Assembly: GCA_021776655.1 (NCBI GenBank)
Contig: JAJFFK010000007.1
Span: forward strand, 1 to 64,000
Direction: 5' to 3'
DNA length: 64,000 nucleotides
DNA from: Henriciella sp.
Lineage (GTDB): Bacteria; Pseudomonadota; Alphaproteobacteria; Caulobacterales; Hyphomonadaceae
The notes under the pieces are model-generated. The model was not told the DNA's origin. It ran no database searches and saw only the letters and a list, made by a program, of their open reading frames with translations. Below, one piece after another: positions 1 to 9,913 of the stretch. Within the stretch, counting starts at the first letter, position 1. Each line of letters starts with the position of its first letter. A program made the translations under genes and the position numbers.

Positions 1-1958
1 TGAGCAGCGTAGGTTTCCACATTTCTGATCTCTAGATCAGCAGCCAGCTTGCCTTTGCGCCCATCCTCAAATGTCACTTCTGTACTGATATGCTGAACGC
101 TCTTGGTCTCGTCATAGAGCGCATCGATCAACGGTTTGTATCGCTCGTTGACCGTTGAGCGGCGCACTTTGAGCGTGCGGGTGATTTCTCCATCATCCGC
201 ATCAAGTTCCTTGTGCAGAATGAGAAAGCGCTTGATCTGCGATCCGGCAACATCGGGTTCTGCTGACAGGTCTTTATTGGTTTTTTCGATGTTCTTCTGG
301 ATCATCGAATAGACATCGGGATGCCCGGCAAGTTCCTGATAACTGCCATAGGACAGATTGTTCCGTTCAGCCCAGTTACCAACAGCATCCAGATCAATAT
401 TGATAAATGCCGTCACAAAATCACGGTCATGACCAAATGCCACCGCCTCTTTGATGTTGGGGAAGAACTTGAGCTTGTTTTCGATGTATTTCGGCGGGAA
501 CAAAGTACCATCGGTCAGCCGGCCAACATCCTTGGCCCGGTCAATTATCCGCAAATGACCCATGTCGTCGATGAAGCCAACATCACCGGTATGTACCCAG
601 CCGTCCTTGGTCTTGGTTTCCTTGGTTGCCTTGGGGTTCTTGTAATATTCCTTGAAGACGCCCGGGGAGCGGTAAAGCACCTCACCACTCTCAGCAATTT
701 TGAGTTCTACATCAGGACCCGGAGGTCCAACCGTATCGGCGCGAATTTCGCCATCAGGTTGGATCGTGACAAAAACGCTGGCTTCCGTCTGGCCATACAG
801 CTGTTTCAGGTTCATGCCGAGTGAACGATAAAACCGAAACATCTCCGGGCCGATGGCTTCACCGGCCGTATAACCAACCTTTACCCGCGTAAAGCCCAGG
901 TTGTTGAGCAACGGCGCATAGACAAGAAACCCACCAATTGCATAGAGCATGCGATCAACAAACGACACGCTTTCGCCGTTGAGAATGGGTTCACCAACGC
1001 GCTCTGCCACGCCGAGAAAATACTTGAACATCTTCTGTTTCAAAGGGCTTGCATCCTCCATCCGGATCATCACGGATGTGAGAACATTTTCGAAAATGCT
1101 GGGGGGCGCAAAATAGTATGTCGGCCCGATTTCCCGCAGGTCCTGAATGACCGTTTCGGGGCTTTCCGGACACGCCACGCAGAAGCCCGACGTGTAGGAT
1201 TGGCCGAACGAGAAAATATGATCGCCGATCCACGCCATAGGCAGATAAGCAAGGATCTCGTCGGTTTCAGACAGGCCTTCAAACTCACAAGCATTACGGG
1301 CGGAAATCAAAATGTTATCGGCCGACAAGACAACGCCTTTGGGCTGTCCTGTTGTGCCTGACGTATAGAGCATTACGGAGGTGTCTGAACCTTTGCCCTT
1401 TTCAATCCCGGCGAACCAACCCGCCTCTGCATCCCCGGATGCAGACAACGATTTACGGCCGAGTTCCTGCACGGCCTCAAAGGAGTGCAGGCCTTCGACG
1501 GCATAATCGTCCAGGCCGCTTGGATCGTCATAGATAATGAGAGAGATCTTCTTGTTGGTTTCCTTGATCTGGAGGATCTTGTCGACCTGCTCCTGATCTT
1601 CTGCAACGACGGCGGTGACCTCGGCGTGCTTAAGCACGAAGCCCATCTCATCGGCAACGGAATCCTGATAAACGGGAATGGGAATGGCGCCAATGCTCTG
1701 TGCCACCACAACCGTCCAGTAAAGCCGCGGCCTGTTATCGCCAACGATGGCGATCTTGTCGCCGGGTTTGATGCCGAGTTGCTGCAGGCCAATGGCACAA
1801 GCCTTGACCTCTTCCAACACCTGCGACCACGTCCAGGTCTGCCAGATGCCGAGATCTTTCTCGCGCATGGCAGGACGGTCGCTCCACTGCTTGGCGTTGC
1901 GGATGAGCAGTTTCGGAAATGTATCTAGTCCGTCAACAGATGCAGCACCGGTCCCCAC
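1..1958 (-). CDS. Long-chain fatty-acid-CoA ligase (AMP-forming), 3' end cut by window
   Basis: Activates fatty acids to acyl-CoA through an acyl-adenylate. The reading frame is open from a GTG at 1958 to the window edge, 652 codons, about the usual full length of this family, so only a few C-terminal residues should be missing. The GTG is preceded by GGGAGG at 1965-1970 and an in-frame TGA lies just upstream, so this start is well supported. The AMP-binding motif LYTSGTTGQPKG is encoded near 1335-1375, and the visible C-terminus (EIRNVETYAA) is typical of bacterial long-chain synthetases of the large FadD15/ACSBG type. It lies downstream of, and in the same direction as, the indolepyruvate oxidoreductase gene. 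Substrate chain length cannot be read from sequence. Confidence 0.9.
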   Translation of the reverse strand, partial: MGTGAASVDGLDTFPKLLIRNAKQWSDRPAMREKDLGIWQTWTWSQVLEEVKACAIGLQQLGIKPGDKIAIVGDNRPRLYWTVVVAQSIGAIPIPVYQDSVADEMGFVLKHAEVTAVVAEDQEQVDKILQIKETNKKISLIIYDDPSGLDDYAVEGLHSFEAVQELGRKSLSASGDAEAGWFAGIEKGKGSDTSVMLYTSGTTGQPKGVVLSADNILISARNACEFEGLSETDEILAYLPMAWIGDHIFSFGQSYTSGFCVACPESPETVIQDLREIGPTYYFAPPSIFENVLTSVMIRMEDASPLKQKMFKYFLGVAERVGEPILNGESVSFVDRMLYAIGGFLVYAPLLNNLGFTRVKVGYTAGEAIGPEMFRFYRSLGMNLKQLYGQTEASVFVTIQPDGEIRADTVGPPGPDVELKIAESGEVLYRSPGVFKEYYKNPKATKETKTKDGWVHTGDVGFIDDMGHLRIIDRAKDVGRLTDGTLFPPKYIENKLKFFPNIKEAVAFGHDRDFVTAFINIDLDAVGNWAERNNLSYGSYQELAGHPDVYSMIQKNIEKTNKDLSAEPDVAGSQIKRFLILHKELDADDGEITRTLKVRRSTVNERYKPLIDALYDETKSVQHISTEVTFEDGRKGKLAADLEIRNVETYAA

Positions 1959-2221
1959 CGTTCGCCTCCCTCATGCTACGGGCAACTTCTTTTGCGATTG
2001 CCCTTGGTCTTGGCCTCAAACTAGCCCTAAAACCGTTACAAACTCAAGCTCAACTTTCCTGAATTTGTATCACTTTCATTTCCCCGCCAACCTCACTCAA
2101 CGAGGACATGTTTTCTAACATTCCGGCAACCGTGAGTACAGCCCGACAAGGGTCTAACTTGGCGAACGTGATGAGCACGTGATGAGCTGATACAAGCCGC
2201 GGTCAATGCAGTCGAAAAACC
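1959..2221. other. Intergenic gap with a short tandem repeat
   Basis: No convincing gene in this 263-base gap between two minus-strand genes. It holds a tandem duplication of an 11-base unit (CGTGATGAGCA then CGTGATGAGCT, 2167-2188) near the oxidoreductase stop. It is long enough for an independent promoter of the acyl-CoA ligase, but I could not pick one with confidence. Confidence 0.4.
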
Positions 2222-5200
2222 TCAGGCTGCAGCCCTTTTTGCCGGCTTGCCCGCCTTGAAGCGCTCCAGAAGATCTCGCTCCAGATCACGGGCCTCGGCA
2301 AGATGGCGCTCTTTGACGTGACCGTACCCACGGATGTGTTCAGGCACTTCAGCGATCTCAACGGCAACATCGTGATTTTCAGTCTTGAGGCTGGCCAGCA
2401 CTGTCTCAATTGTTTCCTGATAGTGCCCGATCAGAGCCCGCTCACCTTTGCGCTCCTGGCTGTAGCCGAATATGTCGAAGGCACCGCCACGCAGAAACTT
2501 CAACCCGGCGAGAACCCGAAACGCCGGCATCATCCAAGAGCCAAAAGTTGTTTTGCGCGGCAGGCCCGTATGTTCATCACGGCGCCCGAGAATGGGAGGT
2601 GCGAGATGAAAGGACAGCTTATAGTCACCGCTGAATTGCTTTGCGACTTCCTTGGCAAACGAGCCATCTGTGTAGAGTCGCGCCACTTCATACTCATCCT
2701 TGTAGGCCATCAGCTTAAACGCATAAGTCGCCACAGCGCGGGTCAGTTTTTCACCCAAACCCGCATCGGTTTCCACCTTGCGGACTTGCACCACGATCTG
2801 GTTATAGCGCGCCGCGTAAGCAGCACTCTGATATGCCACCAGGCGTTTTGTGCGGTCTTCAATCAGCTCGTCCAGGGTTTTTTCTGCAACCGTCCCGCGC
2901 GGGCTGTTGGCCTGTAATAACCGGCCCGGCTGCGCTGCCGCAATCCGTCCGAGATCAAACGCGCCCATATTATCCTGCACTTTGACGCCGTTCAGCTTGA
3001 TCGCTCTGTACATGCCGCGCAGGGAGACCGGCACCTGGCCTTTTTGCCAGGCAACTCCAGCCATGACCATATTGGTATAGATGGCATCGTTGAAATATAG
3101 CAGCGCAACCGACTCAGCATCAAACCCGGCAAAATCGCGCGATTGGCGTTTCACTCGCGCTTGCAAGAGATCACTTTCAAAGCGTTTGGCGCGGTTGCGA
3201 ATAAACTCACTGGTCGGGGTGACATCAGTATTGGCATAAATCGCGGTTCGCTCAGCATCCATCAAGTTGAGGGCGTCGCCACCCGCCGCCACCACGAGAT
3301 CGCAAGCAATCACACAATCGGTGCTGGCTGGCGGCACGCGGCCGGTTGAGATCAGTTCAGGCTCGCGCGCAAACCGTAAATGGCTCAGCACCGGGCCGCC
3401 CTTCTGGGCCAGGCCAGTCATATCCAGACTGGATGCGGCATTGCCATCGACATGCGCCGCCATCGCAATAATCGCCGCCACAGTCGTCACGCCGGTGCCA
3501 CCAACGCCGGTGAACAAGACGTTCCACGGCTGGGTAAGCTCTGGTGTTTCCGGCAATGGCAGGCCGCTCGCATCGATCTCAGGCCGGGCGCGATCTTGCG
3601 CGGCAAACTCGCCATCCTTGATCGTAATGAAGCTTGGGCAAAACCCATTCACGCAAGAGATATCGGTATTGCAGGTCGACTGGTTGATCCGACGCTTGCG
3701 ACCAAGCTCGGTCTCGATCGGTTCAACCGAGAGGCAGTTGGACTTGATCGAACAATCGCCGCACCCTTCGCAAACAGCAGGATTAATCATCACCCGCAGT
3801 CGATCCGGCGCGCGCAGGCCGCGCTTTGAACGACGCCGTTTTTCCGTGGCGCAGATCTGGTCATAGATCAGGACCGAGACGCCCGGTGTTTCACGCAGGG
3901 TTTTCTGTACCTCGTCCAGTTCAGAACGATCATAGATTTTGACCCGGCGCGGCAGGCCTTTGACATTGGCGTAGCGGGTCGGATCTTCGGTGAGGATGAC
4001 AATCGTCTGGACCCCTTCCCCTTTCACCTGCTGGGCAATTTGCTGGACCGTCTGACCAGATTCAACGCGCTGGCCCCCAGTCATCGCAACTGCATCATTG
4101 TAGAGGATCTTGTAGGTAATATTCGCGCTTGAGGTGACCGCCGCGCGGATCGCCAGCGAGCCCGAATGGGAATAGGTGCCATCGCCCAGATTGACGAACA
4201 TGTGGTCCTCATCAGTGGCGAAGTGCTGACCGACCCAGGCAACGCCTTCACCGCCCATCTGGCTGGTCATGTCGGTCTGCCGGTCCGGCATGAAATTCGC
4301 CATATAATGACAGCCAATACCGGCCAGCGCCCGCGATCCTTCGGGCACATTGGTTGACGTATTGTGCGGGCAGCCAGAGCAGAAATGCGGCGTTCGCACA
4401 GTTGGCGTGGCATTGATTCTTGCTGCTTCACCAGCGCGGCCAACACGGGCAAAATAAGCGTCAGCGCGAGTCTGGTCCCAACCCGATGGCAGGATATGCA
4501 TCAGCGCCCGCGCCATGGCTGGAACCGCAATTGAGGCGACCTGGCTCAGCAACATCCCGCCATCGCTTGTACGTTTGCCTTCGATCATCGGGCGTTGGCT
4601 TTCAGCGAGCGGATAGAGCGCTGCACGTAACTGATCTTCGATCAAAGGCCGTTTGTGTTCAATCACCAAGACCCGTTCGAGACCTGAACAGAACCCCCGA
4701 ACAGCTTCCGTTTCCAGCGGCCACGGCATCGCGACTTTGAAAATCGTCACGCCCAGGCGCGCCGCTTCGTCAGGTGACAAGCCGATGGCGGCAAGCGCTT
4801 CAAAGACATCACGCGCGGCTTGGCCCGTGACGATAATCCCGATCCGGGGTTTTGCGCTTGGCAGGATGACATGGTCAAGTTGATTGGCCCGGACCCATGC
4901 TTGCGCTGCGGGCAGTTTGTAATCGCGCAGGCGCTGTTCTTTTTCGAGCGGAGTATCAGCCCGTCGCATGTGTGGCCCGCTCTCCGGGAAACTGAACTCT
5001 GGTTTCACGAACTTCATCCGGTTGAGGCTGACATCAATCACAGCACCAGAATCCATCGTATCGGCCAGCGCGGTCATCGCACTCCATGCACCAGAGAACC
5101 GACTCATCGCCAGGCCTTGTAAGCCATAATCCAAGACGTCTTGGATTGACGCGGGGTTCAAGACCGGAATTTCGGCGTCGGCCATCGCAAACTCAGACTG

Positions 5201-5671
5201 CGACGGCAGGGTCGAGGATTTGCACATATGGTCATCGCCAAGCACGGCCAAAACGCCGCCCATCGCAGACGAACCCGCCGCATTGGCGTGCTTGAAAACG
5301 TCACCCGTACGATCCACACCCGGCGCTTTACCGTACCAGATACCGAACAGGCCATCGCGATGGGCACCCGGAAACAAGCCAAGTTGCTGGCTGCCCCAGA
5401 CGGCGGTTGCGCCCAAATCCTCGTTCAGGCCTTCCCAAAACTCAATATCATGGGCATCCAGCCATTTCTGCGCCGCACGCAATTGCTGATCATATCCGCC
5501 CAGTGGCGAGCCGCGATAGCCAGAGATAAACCCGCCCGTGTTCAAGCCTGCTTGAAGGTCAAACCGCTTTTGATCAATCGGCAAACGAACCAGCGCCTGA
5601 ATACCGGTTAAATAGGCTTTCCCCTCGACAAGATCGTATTTGTCGTCCAGCGTAACTTCACGATGATCCAA
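2222..5671 (-). CDS. Indolepyruvate ferredoxin oxidoreductase, fused alpha/beta subunits
   Basis: A 1149-residue single-chain enzyme that oxidatively decarboxylates aryl (and possibly branched-chain) 2-oxo acids to acyl-CoA, passing electrons to ferredoxin. In order it shows an N-terminal IorA-like region (PLGGYDQQL), a CSGCPHNTS motif, a TPP-binding region (GDGTYSHSG then NDAVAMTGGQ), a ferredoxin-type cysteine cluster (CEGCGDCSIKSNC, with further cysteines in CNTDISC and NGFC), and an IorB-like gamma domain beginning WNVLFTGVGGTGVTT. Archaeal enzymes have these as two subunits; the fusion with a long C-terminal extension is usual in alphaproteobacteria. It diverges from an Lrp/AsnC regulator, which probably controls it, and is followed by an acyl-CoA ligase. 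The true 2-oxo acid substrate is not known from sequence. Confidence 0.93.
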   Translation of the reverse strand: MDHREVTLDDKYDLVEGKAYLTGIQALVRLPIDQKRFDLQAGLNTGGFISGYRGSPLGGYDQQLRAAQKWLDAHDIEFWEGLNEDLGATAVWGSQQLGLFPGAHRDGLFGIWYGKAPGVDRTGDVFKHANAAGSSAMGGVLAVLGDDHMCKSSTLPSQSEFAMADAEIPVLNPASIQDVLDYGLQGLAMSRFSGAWSAMTALADTMDSGAVIDVSLNRMKFVKPEFSFPESGPHMRRADTPLEKEQRLRDYKLPAAQAWVRANQLDHVILPSAKPRIGIIVTGQAARDVFEALAAIGLSPDEAARLGVTIFKVAMPWPLETEAVRGFCSGLERVLVIEHKRPLIEDQLRAALYPLAESQRPMIEGKRTSDGGMLLSQVASIAVPAMARALMHILPSGWDQTRADAYFARVGRAGEAARINATPTVRTPHFCSGCPHNTSTNVPEGSRALAGIGCHYMANFMPDRQTDMTSQMGGEGVAWVGQHFATDEDHMFVNLGDGTYSHSGSLAIRAAVTSSANITYKILYNDAVAMTGGQRVESGQTVQQIAQQVKGEGVQTIVILTEDPTRYANVKGLPRRVKIYDRSELDEVQKTLRETPGVSVLIYDQICATEKRRRSKRGLRAPDRLRVMINPAVCEGCGDCSIKSNCLSVEPIETELGRKRRINQSTCNTDISCVNGFCPSFITIKDGEFAAQDRARPEIDASGLPLPETPELTQPWNVLFTGVGGTGVTTVAAIIAMAAHVDGNAASSLDMTGLAQKGGPVLSHLRFAREPELISTGRVPPASTDCVIACDLVVAAGGDALNLMDAERTAIYANTDVTPTSEFIRNRAKRFESDLLQARVKRQSRDFAGFDAESVALLYFNDAIYTNMVMAGVAWQKGQVPVSLRGMYRAIKLNGVKVQDNMGAFDLGRIAAAQPGRLLQANSPRGTVAEKTLDELIEDRTKRLVAYQSAAYAARYNQIVVQVRKVETDAGLGEKLTRAVATYAFKLMAYKDEYEVARLYTDGSFAKEVAKQFSGDYKLSFHLAPPILGRRDEHTGLPRKTTFGSWMMPAFRVLAGLKFLRGGAFDIFGYSQERKGERALIGHYQETIETVLASLKTENHDVAVEIAEVPEHIRGYGHVKERHLAEARDLERDLLERFKAGKPAKRAAA

Positions 5672-5721
5672 GACGCACTCCTAAGCGTGATTAGTAGGTC
5701 ATATATCCCTTCTTTAAAGCG

Positions 5722-5737
5722 AAATAGCTTGCTATTT
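5722..5737. promoter_or_regulatory. Perfect 7-2-7 inverted repeat, candidate AsnC-family operator
   Basis: AAATAGC-TT-GCTATTT lies in the 116-base divergent gap between the oxidoreductase and the Lrp/AsnC gene. Its size (about 16 bp) and AT-rich centre fit Lrp-family operators. A TATAAA hexamer at 5763-5768 could be the -10 of the regulator gene. Assignment to this regulator is an inference from position. Confidence 0.5.
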
Positions 5738-5787
5738 TCATAGTAATCTGCCAGTTTTGTGGTATAAATAACTACAACACCTGCTAA

Positions 5788-6294
5788 ATGGGGAATATTT
5801 TGCCAAACGCGATCGACCTAATTGATGCCAAAATCCTCGATCTGATTCAAAAGGACGCGTCGCTTTCGGTTGCCGACATCGCTGACCGGGTTGGGCTCTC
5901 ATCATCTCCCTGTTGGCGTCGGATCAAACGTATGGAAGAAGCCGGGATCATTCAAGGCCGGGTCACGCTGCTTGAGCGCAGCGCATTAGGCCTCAAATTT
6001 GAAGTCTATGCCAATGTCAAACTTGCCTTGCCGAGCAAGGATAACCTCGAAGCGTTCGAAGGTCTGGTCCGCAAATGGCCAGAGGTGATGGAATGCATGA
6101 CCGTCACCGGCGCGGTTGATTATATCATTCGTGTCGCAACCACCGATATGCATGCCTATGACTCGTTCTTGCGGGAAAAATTACTCGGCTCTGCATTGGT
6201 CTCGGACGTTCAGTCCCGGATCATCATCAATGTCGCAAAGCGAACGACCGCCCTCCCCCTCGGGCTGGTCAGCGATTATACGCCTGCCAACTAG
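5788..6294 (+). CDS. Lrp/AsnC family transcriptional regulator
   Basis: A 168-residue regulator with an N-terminal helix-turn-helix (DLIDAKILDLIQKDASLS, then SSSPCWRRIKRMEEAGII) and a C-terminal RAM-type ligand domain (VTGAVDYIIRV). Such proteins sense amino acids or 2-oxo acids and form octamers on DNA. It diverges from the indolepyruvate oxidoreductase, whose pathway starts from transaminated aromatic or branched amino acids, so local regulation of that gene is likely. The ATG at 5788 has no clear Shine-Dalgarno. An in-frame TTG at 5800 preceded by GGGGA (5790-5794) is a real alternative start, and it would begin just before the conserved domain. Confidence 0.92.
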   Translation: MGNILPNAIDLIDAKILDLIQKDASLSVADIADRVGLSSSPCWRRIKRMEEAGIIQGRVTLLERSALGLKFEVYANVKLALPSKDNLEAFEGLVRKWPEVMECMTVTGAVDYIIRVATTDMHAYDSFLREKLLGSALVSDVQSRIIINVAKRTTALPLGLVSDYTPAN

Positions 6295-6315
6295 GGCCTG
6301 ATTACAGGTTCGGCC

Positions 6316-7497
6316 TCAAGACCGTTCCAAACACATGGCGATCCCCTCGCCGCCGCCAATGCAAAGCGAGGCAACGCCCTTCTTGGCATCACGCTCTTCC
6401 ATCGCGGCCAGCAAGGTAATCATGATCCGCGTGCCAGAGGCACCGATCGGATGGCCCATGGCGCAAGCACCGCCATTCACGTTGACAATATCGTGGCTGA
6501 TGCCGAGCTCTTTCATTGCAATCATCGGCACAACGGCAAAGGCCTCATTGATCTCCCACAACTCAACATCGCTTTTGCTCCAGCCTGCTTTATCCAGTGC
6601 TTTTTGCATCGCAGGCACCGGGGCTGTGGTGAAGTTCTCTGGTTCATGGGCATGGCTGGACGATGAGACAATTGTCGCGATCGGTTCAAGGCCGCGCTTC
6701 TCAGCCTCTGATCGTTGCATCAGAACCAAAGCCGCCGCACCGTCAGAAATCGCCGAGGCGTTTGCTGCGGTTACGGTGCCATCCTTGGTGAAAGCTGGAC
6801 GCAGAGTTGGAATTTTGTCAGGCCGCGCGGTTCGCGGTAATTCATCAGTGCCGACCACTGTTTCGCCCTTGCGCGTTTTGATCGTGACCGGTGCGATCTC
6901 ACGCTTGAATTTACCGGTTTCAGTGGCGGCCTGCGCCCGCCGCAGCGTTTCCAACGCATAGGCATCTTGTTGTTCGCGCGTGAACTGGTATTTTTGCGCA
7001 ACCGCATCGGCGAAAATGCCCATCGGGCCACCGGCATAAGCATCGGTCAGGCCATCCAGCGCCATGTGATCTTTCGAAGTTAGATCGCCATATTTGTGCC
7101 CGCCCCGCACATTCAGCAGGTGCGGCGCATTGGTCATGCTTTCCATGCCGCCAGCGATAACAATGTCGGCGTCGCCCGCCAGGATCGCATTGCGTCCCAT
7201 CACGGCCGCCTGCATGCCCGAGCCGCACATCTTGTTGATCGTGGTCGCCTCCAGGCCCTTATCAAGGCCTGCCTTGAACCCGGCCTGGCGTGCCGGCGCT
7301 TGGCCTTGGCCCGCTGGCAGACAATTGCCCATGATGATCTCGTCGGCCTCATCTGCGCCGAGCCGGGCCTCTTCGACAGCGGCCTTGACCGCGATGGCGC
7401 CCAACTCATTGGCTGACATTGCTGCCAGGTCGCCGAGCAATCCACCCATCGGCGTGCGTGCCATACCAACAATAACAACCGGATCAGATGCAGTCAT
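6316..7497 (-). CDS. Acetyl-CoA C-acetyltransferase (thiolase)
   Basis: A 393-residue thiolase catalysing reversible condensation or thiolysis of acetyl-CoA and acetoacetyl-CoA. The acyl-carrying cysteine is Cys91 in INKMCGSGMQA. The C-terminal active-site blocks are INEAFAVVPM, GGACAMGHPIGASG and CIGGGEGIA, all intact. Length is standard. It faces the AsnC gene tail to tail with about 20 bases between stops. Whether it serves biosynthesis (PhaA/AtoB-like) or degradation cannot be told, since no phaB, phaC or CoA-transferase gene sits beside it. Confidence 0.95.
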   Translation of the reverse strand: MTASDPVVIVGMARTPMGGLLGDLAAMSANELGAIAVKAAVEEARLGADEADEIIMGNCLPAGQGQAPARQAGFKAGLDKGLEATTINKMCGSGMQAAVMGRNAILAGDADIVIAGGMESMTNAPHLLNVRGGHKYGDLTSKDHMALDGLTDAYAGGPMGIFADAVAQKYQFTREQQDAYALETLRRAQAATETGKFKREIAPVTIKTRKGETVVGTDELPRTARPDKIPTLRPAFTKDGTVTAANASAISDGAAALVLMQRSEAEKRGLEPIATIVSSSSHAHEPENFTTAPVPAMQKALDKAGWSKSDVELWEINEAFAVVPMIAMKELGISHDIVNVNGGACAMGHPIGASGTRIMITLLAAMEERDAKKGVASLCIGGGEGIAMCLERS

Positions 7498-7656
7498 GGG
7501 AGTGTTCCTTCATATGTGATCAGCAACTTGTGCGCCTTTATCTGCAAATGGGGGCGATACAGGGCTTACGTCAAGTTGGCGGCTGATCGCTGCGATATCA
7601 CACATAGAAAAGGGCGACCCGCCAAGGCCGCCCTCCTAAACTCAATCCATGACAGA

Positions 7657-9867
7657 CTACCAGATGCGAATGCGCTCTTCTGGCGGGATGTACATGGCGT
7701 GGTCAGGGCCAATATCGAACGCCTCATACCATTCGTCAAAGTTTGGCACGATCCCGTTGACCCGGTAATATGGCGGGCTATGCGGATCGGTCTGCAACTG
7801 CCGGCGCGTGGCTTCCTCACGGTATTTCGCACGCCAGACCTGGGCCCATGACATGAAGAAGCGCTGATCGCCGGTATACCCATCAATCACCGGGGCCTCT
7901 TCGCCGTTCAAGCTCATCTTGTAAGCCTTGTAGGCCAGCGACAGGCCCCCGAGATCACCGATATTCTCGCCAAGCGTGAGAGAGCCGTTGACACATGTCT
8001 CGCCGTCATCGAGCGGGCAATGCGCATCATACTGGCCAACCAATGCGTCGGTGAGGCCCTTGAAATTGGCAAGGTCTTCTTCACTCCACCAATCGCGCAG
8101 AACGCCGTCACCATCAGATTTGGCACCTTGGTCATCAAACCCGTGACCGATCTCGTGACCGATAACACCGCCGATTGAGCCATAATTGACGGCTGCGTCA
8201 GCTCCAAGATTGAAGAAAGGGGGTTGCAAGATCGCAGCCGGGAAAACAATCTCGTTCTGGTTGGGATTGTAATAGGCATTCACCGTCTGAGGCAGCATGA
8301 ACCATTGCGTCTTGTCGATCGGCTGACCGAGCTGCGCAAGCATGTCCTTATAGGCCCAATCAGCAGATGCGAGACTGTTGACAAGCGCATTGTCGCCAAT
8401 GGTCATAGTGTCATAGGTTTCGAACTTTTCAGTATAGCCGATCTTCGGCGTGAACTTGTCGAGCTTGTTATTCGCCTCGGCTTTGGTGGCGTCACTCATC
8501 CAAGCAAGTTCAGCCACATTGGCGGCCATCGCGGTGCGCAAATTGGCTACGAGTTCGTCCATCGCAGCCTTGTTCGCAGCTGGGAAATATTTGCCCGCAT
8601 AGACTTTGCCGACGGCTTCACCGATCGCGCCTTCAACGGTTTGAACCCCGCGCTTCCAACGCTCGCGCTGTTCTTCCTGACCGCCAAGGGTCTTGCCGTA
8701 AAACTCAAACACAGCCGCATCAATCTCACTCGGCAGAACCGCCGATTGATTGGCCAGGAACTGGACTGTCAGCCAGGCTTTCCAAGCATCAAGATCATAA
8801 GTATTCGCCACGCTGAGAAGCCCAGCTACACCGCCGCCGCTGACTTTTTCAACAATTTCATCAGTCAGGCCCAGCTCGGAAATTTCGTCTGCAGTTGGCG
8901 TGACCTGACGTACAACAAACTCGGTTTGATCGGCCAATCCCATGCCTTCGATCATCCGCGCAACCGGGAAACCGCCACCCAAAGTGGCAATGTCCTCGGC
9001 TGACATTTTATTGTATGTCAGCGTGCGATTACGGCCCGCTGCACGATCCCAATGGGCTTTGGCAAGTTCTGTCTCCAGCGCGATCACTGCATCTGCTGAG
9101 GCGTCTGCATCCGCATAACCCGCCGCCGTCAGAAGGCTGGCAACCATCGTCTTGTAGGCCGCGCGATATTCCAAATTGGTCTCGTCATCGACAAGATAGT
9201 AGTCGCGGTCACCCATGCCGAGACCGCCCTGTCCGACATAAAAGATGTAGGCATCGGGGTTCTTGGCATCGCTATTGACGAAGCCGCCAATTGGCGCAGA
9301 AAATCCGTTGCTGGCAAACACGTCTGCCAGATCTTCACGGCTCGCAATGGCCGCGATCCGATCAAGATATGGCTGGGCCGTGGTCAGGCCGGCTGCTTCA
9401 ATCGCATCGGTGTCCATGAACGCGTTATAATAGGCGGCAACCTTGCCTTCGAGCGTCGCGGCGTCTGGTTTGGCATCCGCGAGATCTTCAATGATGAAGT
9501 GCACACGCTGCTCGGATTTTTCGGCCAGCAAGGTGAATGAGCCATAGCGGGTCCGATCGGCCGGAATTTCAAACTCCGCCATCCAGGTTCCATTGACGTA
9601 ATTATAAAAGTCGTCGCCAGGGCTGACTGACATGTCCATCGATGGGGTATCCAGTCCGAAACTGCCCCATTCATCGCGTGAGGTCGTCTTGACCACTCTG
9701 GCCACTGGCGCGGCGATTTCGACAACCGCCTCTTCGACCGCTTCCGTGACCGTTTCTACGGTCGCTTCTGGCGTGTCCTCAATCGCCGGCTGGCCGGTAA
9801 TACCATAGACCGTTTCACAGCCCGCAAGCACGGCAACCGCCGCACCCATCATCAATAATTTTCTCAT
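7657..9867 (-). CDS. M13 family (neprilysin-like) zinc metallopeptidase lipoprotein
   Basis: A 736-residue secreted peptidase. The N-terminus is a lipoprotein signal with lipobox VLAGC (Cys18), followed by a low-complexity Glu/Ala/Thr/Val spacer to about residue 60. The zinc motif HEIGH lies near residues 571-575, and the third ligand is in GENIGDLGG. The C-terminal YRVNG and PEERIRIW blocks are typical of M13 enzymes. Family members cleave short oligopeptides at hydrophobic residues. Here the enzyme is probably tethered to a membrane facing the periplasm or the outside. It stands alone, downstream of the RND operon in the same direction; the 46-base gap allows, but does not prove, cotranscription. 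Confidence 0.95.
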   Translation of the reverse strand: MRKLLMMGAAVAVLAGCETVYGITGQPAIEDTPEATVETVTEAVEEAVVEIAAPVARVVKTTSRDEWGSFGLDTPSMDMSVSPGDDFYNYVNGTWMAEFEIPADRTRYGSFTLLAEKSEQRVHFIIEDLADAKPDAATLEGKVAAYYNAFMDTDAIEAAGLTTAQPYLDRIAAIASREDLADVFASNGFSAPIGGFVNSDAKNPDAYIFYVGQGGLGMGDRDYYLVDDETNLEYRAAYKTMVASLLTAAGYADADASADAVIALETELAKAHWDRAAGRNRTLTYNKMSAEDIATLGGGFPVARMIEGMGLADQTEFVVRQVTPTADEISELGLTDEIVEKVSGGGVAGLLSVANTYDLDAWKAWLTVQFLANQSAVLPSEIDAAVFEFYGKTLGGQEEQRERWKRGVQTVEGAIGEAVGKVYAGKYFPAANKAAMDELVANLRTAMAANVAELAWMSDATKAEANNKLDKFTPKIGYTEKFETYDTMTIGDNALVNSLASADWAYKDMLAQLGQPIDKTQWFMLPQTVNAYYNPNQNEIVFPAAILQPPFFNLGADAAVNYGSIGGVIGHEIGHGFDDQGAKSDGDGVLRDWWSEEDLANFKGLTDALVGQYDAHCPLDDGETCVNGSLTLGENIGDLGGLSLAYKAYKMSLNGEEAPVIDGYTGDQRFFMSWAQVWRAKYREEATRRQLQTDPHSPPYYRVNGIVPNFDEWYEAFDIGPDHAMYIPPEERIRIW

Positions 9868-9913
9868 TTTCTTCTCCCTAGTTTTGATCCCAAGTCACAC
9901 ACCCAGAACCTGA

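Noticed and set aside
2303-2917. 204-codon plus-strand open frame
   Set aside because: Antisense shadow inside the indolepyruvate oxidoreductase gene; no family-like sequence and no ribosome site.
8224-9003. 259-codon plus-strand open frame
   Set aside because: Antisense to the M13 peptidase, whose motifs are intact in the other strand.
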